Assembly: GCF_000717175.1 (NCBI RefSeq)
Contig: NZ_JNYD01000001.1
Coordinates: 310,001 to 374,000, forward strand
Origin: Pseudonocardia autotrophica
Lineage (GTDB): Bacteria > Actinomycetota > Actinomycetes > Mycobacteriales > Pseudonocardiaceae
Length of the DNA: 64,000 nucleotides
Reading direction: 5' to 3'
Part shown: piece after piece, positions 1 to 7,785 of the stretch
How the letters are laid out: each line of letters opens with the position of its first letter
Numbering within the stretch: position 1 is the first letter of the stretch
Position numbers and translations under genes: made by a program
Notes under the pieces: generated by a model
Database searches by the model: none
Seen by the model: only the letters and a program-made list of their open reading frames with translations
What the model was told of the DNA's origin: nothing

Positions 1-372
1 GGACCCCAGTACCCGCCGCCGACGACGGCTATCCCGATCGGACCGTTGCTCTCCACTGTGTACCCGTCCCCCATTCCGTCCGGTCCCCCCTGAGTGCGGC
101 GGCGATCTCGGGACCGGACCCTACAAGGACCCCATCGGGTGATCCCCAGCGCGTCGGCGCGGGCCCGGATCGCCCCACCGGGTACACGGGCGGGCCAGCC
201 GTCCCGGGACGTCCGGTTCGTCCCGCGCAGCACACCCGGTCGCGCTCGGCCGCACGGGGGACGCCGCGAACCCGCCGGTAGCATCGGCGCTCATGTTGAC
301 GGCCTGGCTTCCCCACCTGCCCCCCGTGGTCGGAGCTGTCCCGTCGTCCGCTCCCGTCGCTGCCGAGGCGCA
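1..372. other. Left-edge region without a confident gene
   Basis: No gene can be assigned. On the + strand, frame 1 is open from the window edge to a TGA at 91-93 and could be the last 30 codons of a gene that starts outside, but the peptide is low-complexity and Pro-rich. From 94 to 372 the frame that leads into the flippase is open but has many A/T third positions, unlike the gene after 373, so it looks non-coding and probably carries the flippase promoter. Confidence 0.4.
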
Positions 373-2094
373 GTGACACGACCGGACTCCGAGGCCAGCA
401 CCCCTGTCTCCGCGCACCGGCGCGAGGAGCCCGACCCGCCCTCGGGCGGCACCCGACCCCCGGTCCCCGACCTCGATCGGCGACCGGCACCCCTCTTCGA
501 CGACGCCGTCCCCGGTACACCCGGCGACCGGCGGACCCCCTCGGGCGGCACGGCGGCGGGCCGCCCCGGGGGATCCGCGGCGGGCCGCCCCGGGGGATCC
601 GCGGCGGGCCGCCCCGGGGGATCCGCGGCGGGCCGCCCGGGCCAGTCCGCGGGATCCCCGGCGGCGAGACCGGCCGGTTGGTTCGACAGCCCGCCCCGGC
701 CCCACGACCCCCCGACCGTCGAGCTCGCGCCCGGTGCGGTGGCCGTGCGCAGCGACGCGTCGGCCGAGGACGAACCGCCGGCCGAGGCCGGGAAGGACCT
801 CGGGTCGTCGTCGGGCGGCTCCGGCAAGCGGGCCCTCTCCGACGGCCTGTCCCTCTCGATCAGCGGCGCCGTCGGCTCGCTGGCCGGGTTCGTCAGCTGG
901 CTGATCGCGGCGCGGATCATGCCGCAGGAGGCGGTCGGCTACGCCTCGGCGTTCGTGTCGGCGTTCCTGCTGGTCGCCGGCGTGGCGCAGCTGAACCTCG
1001 ACTCCGCGATGATGCTGTGGATGCCGCGGTCGGGCCGCAAGGCGTCGACCCTGTTCTGGCGCAGCCACCTGGTGATCATCCCGTCGTGCGCGCTGGTCGG
1101 GCTGGCCTACGTCGTGCTCGAGCCGCTCATGGCCACGACGGGCGCCGGCGACGTCCTGCCGGTCTGGGCGGGCGGCCTGCTGTTCCTCGCCGCCGCCATC
1201 GGCTGGGGCCTGTGGGGCGTGCACGACTTCAGCCTCATCGCGGTCGGCAAGACCTGGTGGGCGTCGTGGCGCAACATCGCCTTCGCCCTCGCCCGGATCG
1301 GCATGCTGGTCGCCGTGGGCGCGAGCCTCGGGCCGTTCGGCGTCGTGCTGTCCTGGGTGGTGCCGATCGCGCTGTGGACGCTCGGCAGCGCGGTGATCGG
1401 CGGCATCTACACCCGCAAGTTCGCGCAGCTCTCGGACAAGGAGTGGCTGCCGACGCGCCGCGAGGCCGTGTCCTTCCTCGGCCCCACGACCCTGGCCCAC
1501 TGGGGCACGGTGCTGCTGTTCAACCAGGTCACGGTGATCGTGACCCAGCGCTTCGGCGCGACGACCGGTGCCGCGTTCTTCATCGCGTGGCAGGCGGTCA
1601 TGGTGATCGACATCGCGGCGCAGCGGTTCATGCAGTCGTTGTCGGCGCAACTGGCCCGGGACCCGGAGAACTCCGCGGCGCACATCCGGGCCTCCCGCAA
1701 GCGGCTCTACCTGATCTTCCTGCCGATGATCGTGGTCGGCGTGCTGCTGGCCCGGTTCGGGCTGGAGTTCTTCGGGCCGGGCTACGCCCAGGCGGACGAC
1801 GTGCTCCGCGTGCTGCTGATCGGCATGATCGCCCGGCTGGTGATCTCGCACGAGCTCGGCGTGCGGCAGGCGCGGCACGACGGCGTCGGCTTCGCCCGGC
1901 TGCAGCTGATCAGCACGGCCTTCGTGATCGTCGTGGTGCTGTTCATCCCGATCGGGCCGGCCGACGCCTCGGGCGCGCACCCCGTCGAGCAGCTGATGCC
2001 GGTGGCGGTGGGCTACGCGATCTCGCAGCTGGTGTGTGCGGTCGCGGTGATCGTGTGGCCGCGGCTGCGCCGCCGCAACGTCGCGACCAACTGA
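373..2094 (+). CDS. Oligosaccharide flippase-like membrane protein (MATE/MOP superfamily)
   Basis: A polytopic membrane protein of about 573 residues. Roughly residues 1-155 are a Pro/Gly/Ala-rich, presumably disordered cytoplasmic tail. The rest holds about 12 hydrophobic segments, beginning near the SLSISGAVGSLAG segment, and resembles Wzx/MurJ-type polysaccharide flippases that move lipid-linked sugars across the membrane. The GTG at 373 is chosen because third-position GC becomes coding-like only from there; the same frame is open back to 94. No glycosyltransferase or polysaccharide gene is adjacent within the window, so the substrate is unknown. The gene converges on the aldehyde dehydrogenase gene, with palindromes in the gap. 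The family call is from overall fold and segment pattern; a MATE exporter is the alternative. Confidence 0.7.
   Translation: MTRPDSEASTPVSAHRREEPDPPSGGTRPPVPDLDRRPAPLFDDAVPGTPGDRRTPSGGTAAGRPGGSAAGRPGGSAAGRPGGSAAGRPGQSAGSPAARPAGWFDSPPRPHDPPTVELAPGAVAVRSDASAEDEPPAEAGKDLGSSSGGSGKRALSDGLSLSISGAVGSLAGFVSWLIAARIMPQEAVGYASAFVSAFLLVAGVAQLNLDSAMMLWMPRSGRKASTLFWRSHLVIIPSCALVGLAYVVLEPLMATTGAGDVLPVWAGGLLFLAAAIGWGLWGVHDFSLIAVGKTWWASWRNIAFALARIGMLVAVGASLGPFGVVLSWVVPIALWTLGSAVIGGIYTRKFAQLSDKEWLPTRREAVSFLGPTTLAHWGTVLLFNQVTVIVTQRFGATTGAAFFIAWQAVMVIDIAAQRFMQSLSAQLARDPENSAAHIRASRKRLYLIFLPMIVVGVLLARFGLEFFGPGYAQADDVLRVLLIGMIARLVISHELGVRQARHDGVGFARLQLISTAFVIVVVLFIPIGPADASGAHPVEQLMPVAVGYAISQLVCAVAVIVWPRLRRRNVATN
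553..648 (+). repeat. Four tandem 24-bp repeats inside the flippase gene
   Basis: Three identical 24-bp units (553-576, 577-600, 601-624) and one diverged unit (625-648) encode AAGRPGGS three times and then AAGRPGQS. The repeats keep the reading frame and lengthen the disordered N-terminal tail. Copy number could vary between strains by slippage. Confidence 0.9.
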
Positions 2095-2098
2095 TGGG

Positions 2099-2194
2099 TT
2101 ATGGAACCATAACGCTCTCATTCGGGCGAAAAACGAGCGTTATGGTTCCATAACGCCCGAATCCGGGTGGAAAGCGAGCGTTATGGTTCCATAA
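2099..2194. repeat. Array of three TTATGG-type palindromes in a convergent gap
   Basis: TTATGGAACCATAA at 2099-2112 is followed by its reverse complement at 2140-2153 and again at 2181-2194. Each box is itself nearly palindromic and is flanked by GC-AACGC style bases. Boxes 1 and 2 can pair over about 19 bp as a long hairpin. The array fills the gap between the flippase (+) and the aldehyde dehydrogenase (-), so a bidirectional terminator role is likely. The same box recurs at 14353-14407. Confidence 0.8.
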
Positions 2195-2200
2195 TGCGGC

Positions 2201-3673
2201 TCAGCCCAGTCCGCCGATGGCGACGTACTTGAGCTCGAGGAACTCCTCGATCCCGACCGTGCCGCCCTCGCGGCCCAGCCCGGACTCCTTGGTCCCGCCG
2301 AACGGGGCCGCCGGGTTGGACACCAGCCCGGTGTTGAGCCCGACCATCCCGCTCTCGAGCTTCTCCGACACCCGCAGCGCCCGGTTCAGGTTCTCCGTGA
2401 ACACGTAGTTGACCAGGCCGAACTCGGTGGCGTTGGCCGCGGCCATGGCCTCGTCCTCGGTGTCGAACACCGAGATCGGCGCGACCGGGCCGAAGATCTC
2501 CTCGTGGTTGAGCCGCGAGTCCTGCGGCACGTCCGTGAGCACCGTCGGCGGGTAGAAGTAGCCGGGGCCCTCCGCGGCCTCGCCGCCGACCTTGACCTGG
2601 GCGCCGTTGGCGATCGCGTCGCCGACCAGGTCGACGACCTTGTCCCGGCCCTTGGCGTCGACCAGCGGGCCGACCTGCACGCCGTCCTCGGTGCCGCGGC
2701 CCACCTTGAGCGCGCCCATCCGCTCGGCGAGCTTGGCCGCGAACTCCTCCGCGACGCCGCGCTGGACGTAGAAGCGGTTGGCCGCGGTGCACGCCTCGCC
2801 CATGTTCCGCATCTTCGCCAGCATCGCGCCGTCGACGGCCTTGTCGAGGTCGGCGTCGTCGAACACGAGGAAGGACGCGTTGCCGCCCAGCTCCATCGAC
2901 GTCCGCAGCACCTTGGCGGCGCACTGCTCCAGCAGGATCTTGCCGACGCCGGTCGAACCCGTGAACGAGAGCTTGCGCGCCCGGCCGTCCTTGATGATCG
3001 GCTCCATCACGCCGCCCGCGTCCGTGGCCGTGATGACGTTGAGCACGCCGGCCGGCAGCCCGGCGTCGAGCAGGATCTGGCCCAGGGCCAGCATGGACAG
3101 CGGGGTCTGGTGGGCGGGCTTGATCACGACGGTGCAGCCCGCCGCGATCGCCGGGCCGATCTTGCGGGTACCCATGGCCAGCGGGAAGTTCCACGGCGTG
3201 ATGAACACGCACGGCCCGACCGGCTGCTTCATCACGAGGAACCGGCTGCCGCCCGCGGGCGCGGTCGCGTAGCCGCCGTCGATCCGCACGGCCTCCTCGC
3301 TGAACCAGCGGAAGAACTCGGCGGCGTAGGTGACCTCGCCGCGCGACTCGGCCAGCGGCTTGCCCATCTCCAGGGTCATCAGGAGGGCGAGGTCCTCGAC
3401 CCGCGCGATCATCGTCTCGTACGCGCGGCGCAGGATCTCCCCGCGCTCGCGCGGGGCCATGGCCGCGAAGCCGGCCTGCGCCTCGTGTGCGGCGGTGAGC
3501 GCCGCGAGCCCGTCCTCCCGGCCCGCGTCGGCGACCTCGGCGAGGACCTCGCCGGTCGACGGGTCCTCGACCTTCGTCGTCGCCCCCGACGCCGCCTGCC
3601 GCCACTCGCCGCCGATGAGCAGCCCGGTGGGGACGGCCTCGAGGACCTTCCTTTCGAGATCGGGGTTCGTCAT
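2201..3673 (-). CDS. gabD: NAD(P)-dependent succinate-semialdehyde dehydrogenase family protein
   Basis: An aldehyde dehydrogenase of 490 residues, the usual length for GabD, that would oxidise succinate semialdehyde (or a related aldehyde) to the acid in the cytoplasm. Visible landmarks are PWNFP with Asn162, the cofactor Lys185 in VVIKP, FTGSTGVGK near 237-245, the general base Glu261 in MELGGNA and the catalytic Cys295 in GEACTAANR. The ATG at 3673 is preferred over a much longer open frame that runs back across the neighbour. It is divergent from the acyl-CoA dehydrogenase pair, separated by only 66 bp. The subfamily is inferred from overall similarity; the true aldehyde is not proven, and no GABA transaminase gene is nearby. 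Confidence 0.85.
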   Translation of the reverse strand: MTNPDLERKVLEAVPTGLLIGGEWRQAASGATTKVEDPSTGEVLAEVADAGREDGLAALTAAHEAQAGFAAMAPRERGEILRRAYETMIARVEDLALLMTLEMGKPLAESRGEVTYAAEFFRWFSEEAVRIDGGYATAPAGGSRFLVMKQPVGPCVFITPWNFPLAMGTRKIGPAIAAGCTVVIKPAHQTPLSMLALGQILLDAGLPAGVLNVITATDAGGVMEPIIKDGRARKLSFTGSTGVGKILLEQCAAKVLRTSMELGGNASFLVFDDADLDKAVDGAMLAKMRNMGEACTAANRFYVQRGVAEEFAAKLAERMGALKVGRGTEDGVQVGPLVDAKGRDKVVDLVGDAIANGAQVKVGGEAAEGPGYFYPPTVLTDVPQDSRLNHEEIFGPVAPISVFDTEDEAMAAANATEFGLVNYVFTENLNRALRVSEKLESGMVGLNTGLVSNPAAPFGGTKESGLGREGGTVGIEEFLELKYVAIGGLG

Positions 3674-3739
3674 GTCCCGGATGTTCCCATCCCGCCACAC
3701 CTTGATGCACGGGCCCGATCCGTGGGCTAGGAAGGACGG

Positions 3740-4921
3740 GTGACGGACACGATGGCGACACTGCCGGATCTCGTGCCCCCGCCGGTGGAGCTGCCGGAGC
3801 GCGTCGCGGCGCTGCGGTCCGAGGTGCGTGCGTTCCTCGCGGAGGAACGCGCCGCCGGGGCCTGGCGTCCGCGCGCGGACACCTGGCTCTCGGGGTGGGA
3901 CGAGCGGTTCACCAAGGAGCTGGCCCGGCGCGGCTGGCTGGGGATGACGATCCCGACCGAGTACGGCGGGCACGGGCGCGGCGCGCTGGACCGGTACGTG
4001 GTGACCGAGGAGCTGTTGGCGGCCGGCGCGCCGGTCGCCGCGCACTGGGTGGCGGACCGGCAGATCGGCCCGTCGCTCATGCGCTTCGGCACCGAGGAGC
4101 AGCGGCAGAAGTTCTTGCCCGGGATCGCCGCGGGGGAGGTGTACTTCGGGATCGGGATGTCGGAGCCGGACTCGGGCTCGGACCTGGCGTCGGTGCGGTC
4201 GAAGGCGGACCGCGTCGACGGCGGCTGGGAGCTGACCGGCACGAAGGTCTGGACATCCGGGGCGCACCACGCGCACGCCTTCTTCGCGCTGGTCCGGACC
4301 TCGCCGAAGGACGACACCAACCGGCACGCCGGACTGTCGCAGCTGATCGTGGACCTGAAGGCGCCGGGGGTGACGATCCGGCCGATCCCGCTGCTGACCG
4401 GGGCGCACCACTTCAACGAGGTGGTGTTCGACAGGGTCTTCATCCCGGACTCGATGGTGCTCGGCGAGATCGGGCAGGGCTGGCACCAGGTCACTTCGGA
4501 GCTGGCCTTCGAGCGCTCCGGCCCGGAGCGGTACCTGTCGACCTTCCCGCTGGTGGTGGCGCTGCTGGGGGAGATCGCCGGCAGCGACCTGGACGCCGGG
4601 CGGCGCCGGGACCTCGGCGGGCTGGTCTCGCGGTACTGGACGCTGCGGCGGATGTCGCTGGCCATCGCCGGTGCACTGGAGGCGGGCAAGGCGCCCGAGC
4701 TGGCCGCGGCCGTGGTGAAGGACCTGGGTACCCGGTTCGAGAACGAGGTGATCGACGCGGCCCGGCTGCTGGTGTCGATCCCGCCGGACCGGGGCGCCGC
4801 CGAGGGCGGGTACGCGCGGCTGCTGGCCGACGCGGTGCTGCACGCCCCGGGCTTCACGCTGCGGGGCGGGACGAACGAGATCCTGCGCGGGATCGTCGCC
4901 CGCGGATTGGGGCTGCGCTGA
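3740..4921 (+). CDS. Acyl-CoA dehydrogenase, FAD-binding subunit 1 of a coupled pair
   Basis: A 393-residue acyl-CoA dehydrogenase (FadE family) that would introduce a 2,3-double bond into an acyl-CoA or steroid side-chain CoA thioester with FAD. The signature MSEPDSGSDLASV is near 140-152 and the C-terminal GGTNEILRG is present. The Glu that serves as catalytic base in medium-chain enzymes (YEGT) is replaced here (RGGT), while a Glu in ELAFERSGPER (residues 254-263) could serve as the alternative base seen in IVD and FadE-type heteromers. It starts with GTG 6 nt after a TAGGAA box; an ATG at 3752 is an alternative. Its TGA overlaps the next start by one base, so the two subunits are probably co-translated. 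Confidence 0.88.
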   Translation: MTDTMATLPDLVPPPVELPERVAALRSEVRAFLAEERAAGAWRPRADTWLSGWDERFTKELARRGWLGMTIPTEYGGHGRGALDRYVVTEELLAAGAPVAAHWVADRQIGPSLMRFGTEEQRQKFLPGIAAGEVYFGIGMSEPDSGSDLASVRSKADRVDGGWELTGTKVWTSGAHHAHAFFALVRTSPKDDTNRHAGLSQLIVDLKAPGVTIRPIPLLTGAHHFNEVVFDRVFIPDSMVLGEIGQGWHQVTSELAFERSGPERYLSTFPLVVALLGEIAGSDLDAGRRRDLGGLVSRYWTLRRMSLAIAGALEAGKAPELAAAVVKDLGTRFENEVIDAARLLVSIPPDRGAAEGGYARLLADAVLHAPGFTLRGGTNEILRGIVARGLGLR

Positions 4922-5949
4922 TGAGTGCCGAACTGCGGGAGATGGCGGAGTCGGTCTTCGGCGACGCCTGGGACAACTCCACGGACGCGTTCGACGCCGA
5001 GCTGTGGAAGACCGTCGAGCAGACCGGGCTGGCCCGGCTGACCCTGCCCGAGGAGGCCGGGGGCAGCGGCGGCACGGTGTCCGACGCGGCGGCGGTGCTG
5101 ACCGCGGCCGGGCAGTTCGCGGCGCGGGTGCCGCTGGTGGAGACCGACCTGCTGGCGGCCTGGCTGCTGCACGCGGCCGGGCTGGAGGTGCCGTCCGGCC
5201 CGTTGTCGGCGACGGTCGCGGGGAACCTGTCGATCCAGCCGGCGGCCGGCGGGGCCGGCGCGGACGTGTCCGGCACGCTGCGCCGGGTGCCGTGGGGCCG
5301 TGCGGTCGGCGCGGTCGCGGTGCTGGCGGGCGAGCAGGTCCTGCTGATCGACACCACCGGTGCCGGGGTCGAGGAGGGGGCCAACCTCGCCGAGGAGCCC
5401 CGGGACGACCTGGTGCTCAACGAGCTGACCGTGCGGCACGTGGCCGACGTGCCGTCGGTCGCACTGGTCGAGTTCCCGCTGCGTGCGGCGCTGGGCCGGG
5501 CGCTCCTGCTGGCCGGTGCTGCCCGCGGGGCGGTGGCGATGGCGGTGCGGTACGCCACCGAGCGGGTGCAGTTCGGCCGCCCGATCGCGAAGCTGCAGGC
5601 CATCCAGCAGTCCCTCGCGCTGGCCGGTGCGGAGGTGGCCGCCGCGGCGGCGGCGACCGAGGCCGCGGCACGGGAGGTCGACAAGCACGGGTTCGCCGAA
5701 GCGTCGTTCGCGATCGCCGCGGCCAAGGCGCGCGCGGGGGAGGCGGCCGGACAGGTCGCCCGGATCACCCACCAGGTGCACGGCGCCATCGGGTTCACCC
5801 GCGAGCACGACCTGCGGCTGGTCACCACCCGGCTGTGGGCCTGGCGGGACGAGGACGGCTCGGAGGCCTACTGGAACGACCGGGTCGGCGCCCGCGCGCT
5901 CGAGGCCGGCGCCGACGGTCTCTGGCCGTTGCTCACCGGCACGCCCTGA
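4921..5949 (+). CDS. Acyl-CoA dehydrogenase, subunit 2 of a coupled pair
   Basis: A shortened acyl-CoA dehydrogenase homologue of 342 residues (full-length enzymes have about 380-400). The C-terminal four-helix region is recognisable in RVQFGRPIAKLQAIQQSLA and THQVHGAIGFTREHDLRL, but the catalytic-base motif and the conserved middle-domain SEPxxGSD motif are missing. It starts at an ATG overlapping the stop of subunit 1 (TGATG). The pattern of one active and one degenerate partner matches the alpha2-beta2 acyl-CoA dehydrogenases of actinobacterial steroid side-chain degradation (such as FadE26-FadE27). The heteromer is inference from sequence and coupling; no other steroid genes are present in the window. 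Confidence 0.82.
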   Translation: MSAELREMAESVFGDAWDNSTDAFDAELWKTVEQTGLARLTLPEEAGGSGGTVSDAAAVLTAAGQFAARVPLVETDLLAAWLLHAAGLEVPSGPLSATVAGNLSIQPAAGGAGADVSGTLRRVPWGRAVGAVAVLAGEQVLLIDTTGAGVEEGANLAEEPRDDLVLNELTVRHVADVPSVALVEFPLRAALGRALLLAGAARGAVAMAVRYATERVQFGRPIAKLQAIQQSLALAGAEVAAAAAATEAAAREVDKHGFAEASFAIAAAKARAGEAAGQVARITHQVHGAIGFTREHDLRLVTTRLWAWRDEDGSEAYWNDRVGARALEAGADGLWPLLTGTP

Positions 5950-5956
5950 GGGGTGC

Positions 5957-5986
5957 GGCCGGCATCCCCGCGCGGGGATGCCGGCC
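5957..5986. terminator. Bidirectional hairpin terminator
   Basis: A perfect 13-bp stem (5957-5969 with 5974-5986) and a GCGC loop lie between the convergent ends of the acyl-CoA dehydrogenase subunit 2 gene and the PPOX gene. There is no T-run, as is usual in high-GC actinobacteria. Confidence 0.8.
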
Positions 5987-6002
5987 GGCAGGGAGCGGCG
6001 GG

Positions 6003-6488
6003 TCAGGTCCCGGGCTGCTGCCGCGCGCCCGGCAGCTTGCGGAAGTCCCAGCTGCTGATCTTCTCCGGGGTGAGCCGGAGCCACGCGTGCCGGCCGTCGA
6101 TCACGACGTGCCCGCCGGTGTACTTGTCCGCGAAGGCCTGCTCGACCCGCTCCAGCTCGGGGTTCGGCTCGCCGGTACGGGGGATCTCGCCCACCGGCTC
6201 CACCCGCCCGCGGATCTCGACGCCTCGGAGCTGGTCGTAGTCGTGCCCGGCGTCGACCACCGCCCCGATCCGCGGGTCCTTCTCCAGGTCGGCCCAGCGC
6301 TGCGCGCGGACGAGCGAGGTCAGCCACATCGCGGACCCGTCCCAGTGGAACCAGAGCGGGGTGGCGTGCGGGCCGTGCGTGCCGTTGGTGGCCACGCGGA
6401 CGGTCCGCTCCTCGGCGAGGAAGGCGTCCCGCTCGTCGTCGGTCATGGCGATGGCCCGGCCCCGGCGCTGGGTCTTGGGTGCGGTCAT
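6003..6488 (-). CDS. Pyridoxamine 5'-phosphate oxidase-family (PPOX/FDOR) protein
   Basis: A 161-residue split-barrel flavin-fold protein with the family features VRVATNGTHGPHATPLWFHWDG near the N-terminus, LEKDPRIGAVVDAG in the middle and WLRLTPEKISSWDF at the C-terminus. Actinobacterial members usually bind F420 or FMN and reduce or oxidise small substrates; the cofactor and substrate cannot be read from sequence alone. The ATG at 6488 overlaps the stop of the MetE-like gene (ATGA), so both are made from one transcript. Two other PPOX proteins occur in the window, at 13807 and 25646. Confidence 0.8.
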   Translation of the reverse strand: MTAPKTQRRGRAIAMTDDERDAFLAEERTVRVATNGTHGPHATPLWFHWDGSAMWLTSLVRAQRWADLEKDPRIGAVVDAGHDYDQLRGVEIRGRVEPVGEIPRTGEPNPELERVEQAFADKYTGGHVVIDGRHAWLRLTPEKISSWDFRKLPGARQQPGT

Positions 6489-7651
6489 GGCCCGGACATT
6501 ACCGATCGGTAGAGACGCGCGGTGGCCAGCCGGGCACCCTCGGCGAGCGCCCGGAACTTCTCCCGGACGACGGTCGGGTGCACCTCGGGATGGAAGGTCG
6601 CGCGGGAGGAGAAGCCGCAGTCCGCGCCCGCGAGCAGGTTCTCCCGGCCGACCAGGCCCGCGTAGGTCACGAGCTGGTCGGCGATCAGCTGCGGGTGCTC
6701 CACGTAGTTGCTGGCGTGCCCGAGCAGGCCGGGGATCAGCACCTTCCCCTCGGGCAGGGCGAGGTCCTCCCAGACCCGCCACTCGTGCTGGTGGCGGGGG
6801 TTGGCGACCTCGAAGGAATAGGCTCCGGCGTGGATCCGCAGCATCACGGGCGCGATGTCGGCGAAGGGCAGGTCGTGGATCCGCGGGCCGTGGTTGAGCC
6901 CGTAGCAGGTGTGCAGCCGGATCCTCTCCTCCGGGATTCCGCGCAGCGCGTGGTTGAGGATCTCGACGTGCTGCTCCGCGAGGCGGCGGCCCTCGGCACG
7001 GTCGTCGTGGCTGAGGTACTCGATCAGCCACGGGTCGTCGACCTGCAGGAGGAACCCGGCGTCGACGATCGCCAGGTACTCCTCGCGCAGGGCCTCGGCG
7101 ACCGCGCCGAGGTAGTCGGCGTAGGAGGAGTAGTACTCGTTGCGGCCGAAGCCGCTCGGGCTGGTGCTCGGCAGGAAGGCCTCGGCGGCGTCCTGCCCGT
7201 CGAGCGCCGCGCGGAGGTTCTCGACGTCCGCGCGCAGCTGGTCGTGCCCGGCGTAGCCGACCGGCCCGGTGCAGACCATGGTGGTCATGGGGGAGACGGT
7301 GTCCTTGTACTTGCCGAGGTAGCCGGCGTAGTACTCCGGGAACGCGTCGATCTCCGCCTGCCACGAGGGCGGCATGAGCTTCTCGCCGGTGCTTCCGGAG
7401 AACCCGGTGAGCCGGTCCTTGACGTAGGTCAGGAAGCTGACCTTGCTCATCTCGCCGTCGGTCACCACGTCGATGCCGTCGGCGGCCTGCTCGCGGACGC
7501 GGTCGGCGACGGCGGCGGCGATCTGCTTGGCGTACGCGTCGGCGTCGTAGGGCCGGCCGTGCTCCTTCTCCCGCATGACCTCGAGCAGGTCGTGGGGTCG
7601 GGCCAGGCTGCCGACGTGGGTGGTGAGGATCCGCTCCGTGCTGCGTCGCAT
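6485..7651 (-). CDS. MetE C-terminal-like cobalamin-independent methyltransferase
   Basis: A 388-residue single TIM-barrel protein of the MetE catalytic-domain family (UROD/MetE-like). Zinc-ligand motifs are visible as RLHTCYGLNHG and, near the C-terminus, AGADCGFSSR; THVGSLARP marks the N-terminus. It lacks the N-terminal half of authentic MetE, so it is more likely a methyl or alkyl transferase for another thiol or substrate than the main methionine synthase; a full metH lies at 42 kb. It is the first gene of a two-gene unit with the overlapping PPOX gene, and it diverges from the rifampicin-phosphotransferase-like gene across an intergenic operator. The substrate is unknown. Confidence 0.75.
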   Translation of the reverse strand: MRRSTERILTTHVGSLARPHDLLEVMREKEHGRPYDADAYAKQIAAAVADRVREQAADGIDVVTDGEMSKVSFLTYVKDRLTGFSGSTGEKLMPPSWQAEIDAFPEYYAGYLGKYKDTVSPMTTMVCTGPVGYAGHDQLRADVENLRAALDGQDAAEAFLPSTSPSGFGRNEYYSSYADYLGAVAEALREEYLAIVDAGFLLQVDDPWLIEYLSHDDRAEGRRLAEQHVEILNHALRGIPEERIRLHTCYGLNHGPRIHDLPFADIAPVMLRIHAGAYSFEVANPRHQHEWRVWEDLALPEGKVLIPGLLGHASNYVEHPQLIADQLVTYAGLVGRENLLAGADCGFSSRATFHPEVHPTVVREKFRALAEGARLATARLYRSVMSGP

Positions 7652-7720
7652 GGTCCCCGGACGGTAGGAGCCGCGCCGGGCCCACGGGAGCGCGGCGTTC
7701 CCCGCTCGCGAACCACCTCA

Positions 7721-7760
7721 TTCAACGGTCGTTGAAAAAAGGGCGAACCGGGGCTACGCT
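7721..7760 (+). promoter_or_regulatory. Operator and promoter of the RPH-like gene
   Basis: TTCAACG-GT-CGTTGAA (7721-7736) is a palindrome with 7-bp arms. It overlaps a -35 TTGAAA (7732-7737), which is spaced 17 bp from a -10 TACGCT (7755-7760). A strong Shine-Dalgarno GAGGAGG at 7773-7779 precedes the ATG at 7786. The layout suggests repression by a TetR-like dimer, possibly also of the divergent methyltransferase gene. No regulator gene is adjacent. Confidence 0.7.
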
Positions 7761-7785
7761 CCTGCCACGCACGAGGAGGTGCGCC

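Noticed and set aside
1..93. Possible C-terminal end of a gene entering from the left
   Set aside because: Thirty codons of Pro-rich peptide with no recognisable motif are too little to support a gene.
4921..5949. Frameshifted or broken acyl-CoA dehydrogenase
   Set aside because: The frame is intact from coupled start to stop and the loss of motifs follows the known heteromeric partner pattern, so it is likely functional.
2181..6327. Long open frames on the opposite strand across gabD and the acyl-CoA dehydrogenases
   Set aside because: They are Arg/Ala/Pro-rich with no domain, and they lie antisense to genes with clear motifs; long antisense frames are normal in DNA of this GC content.
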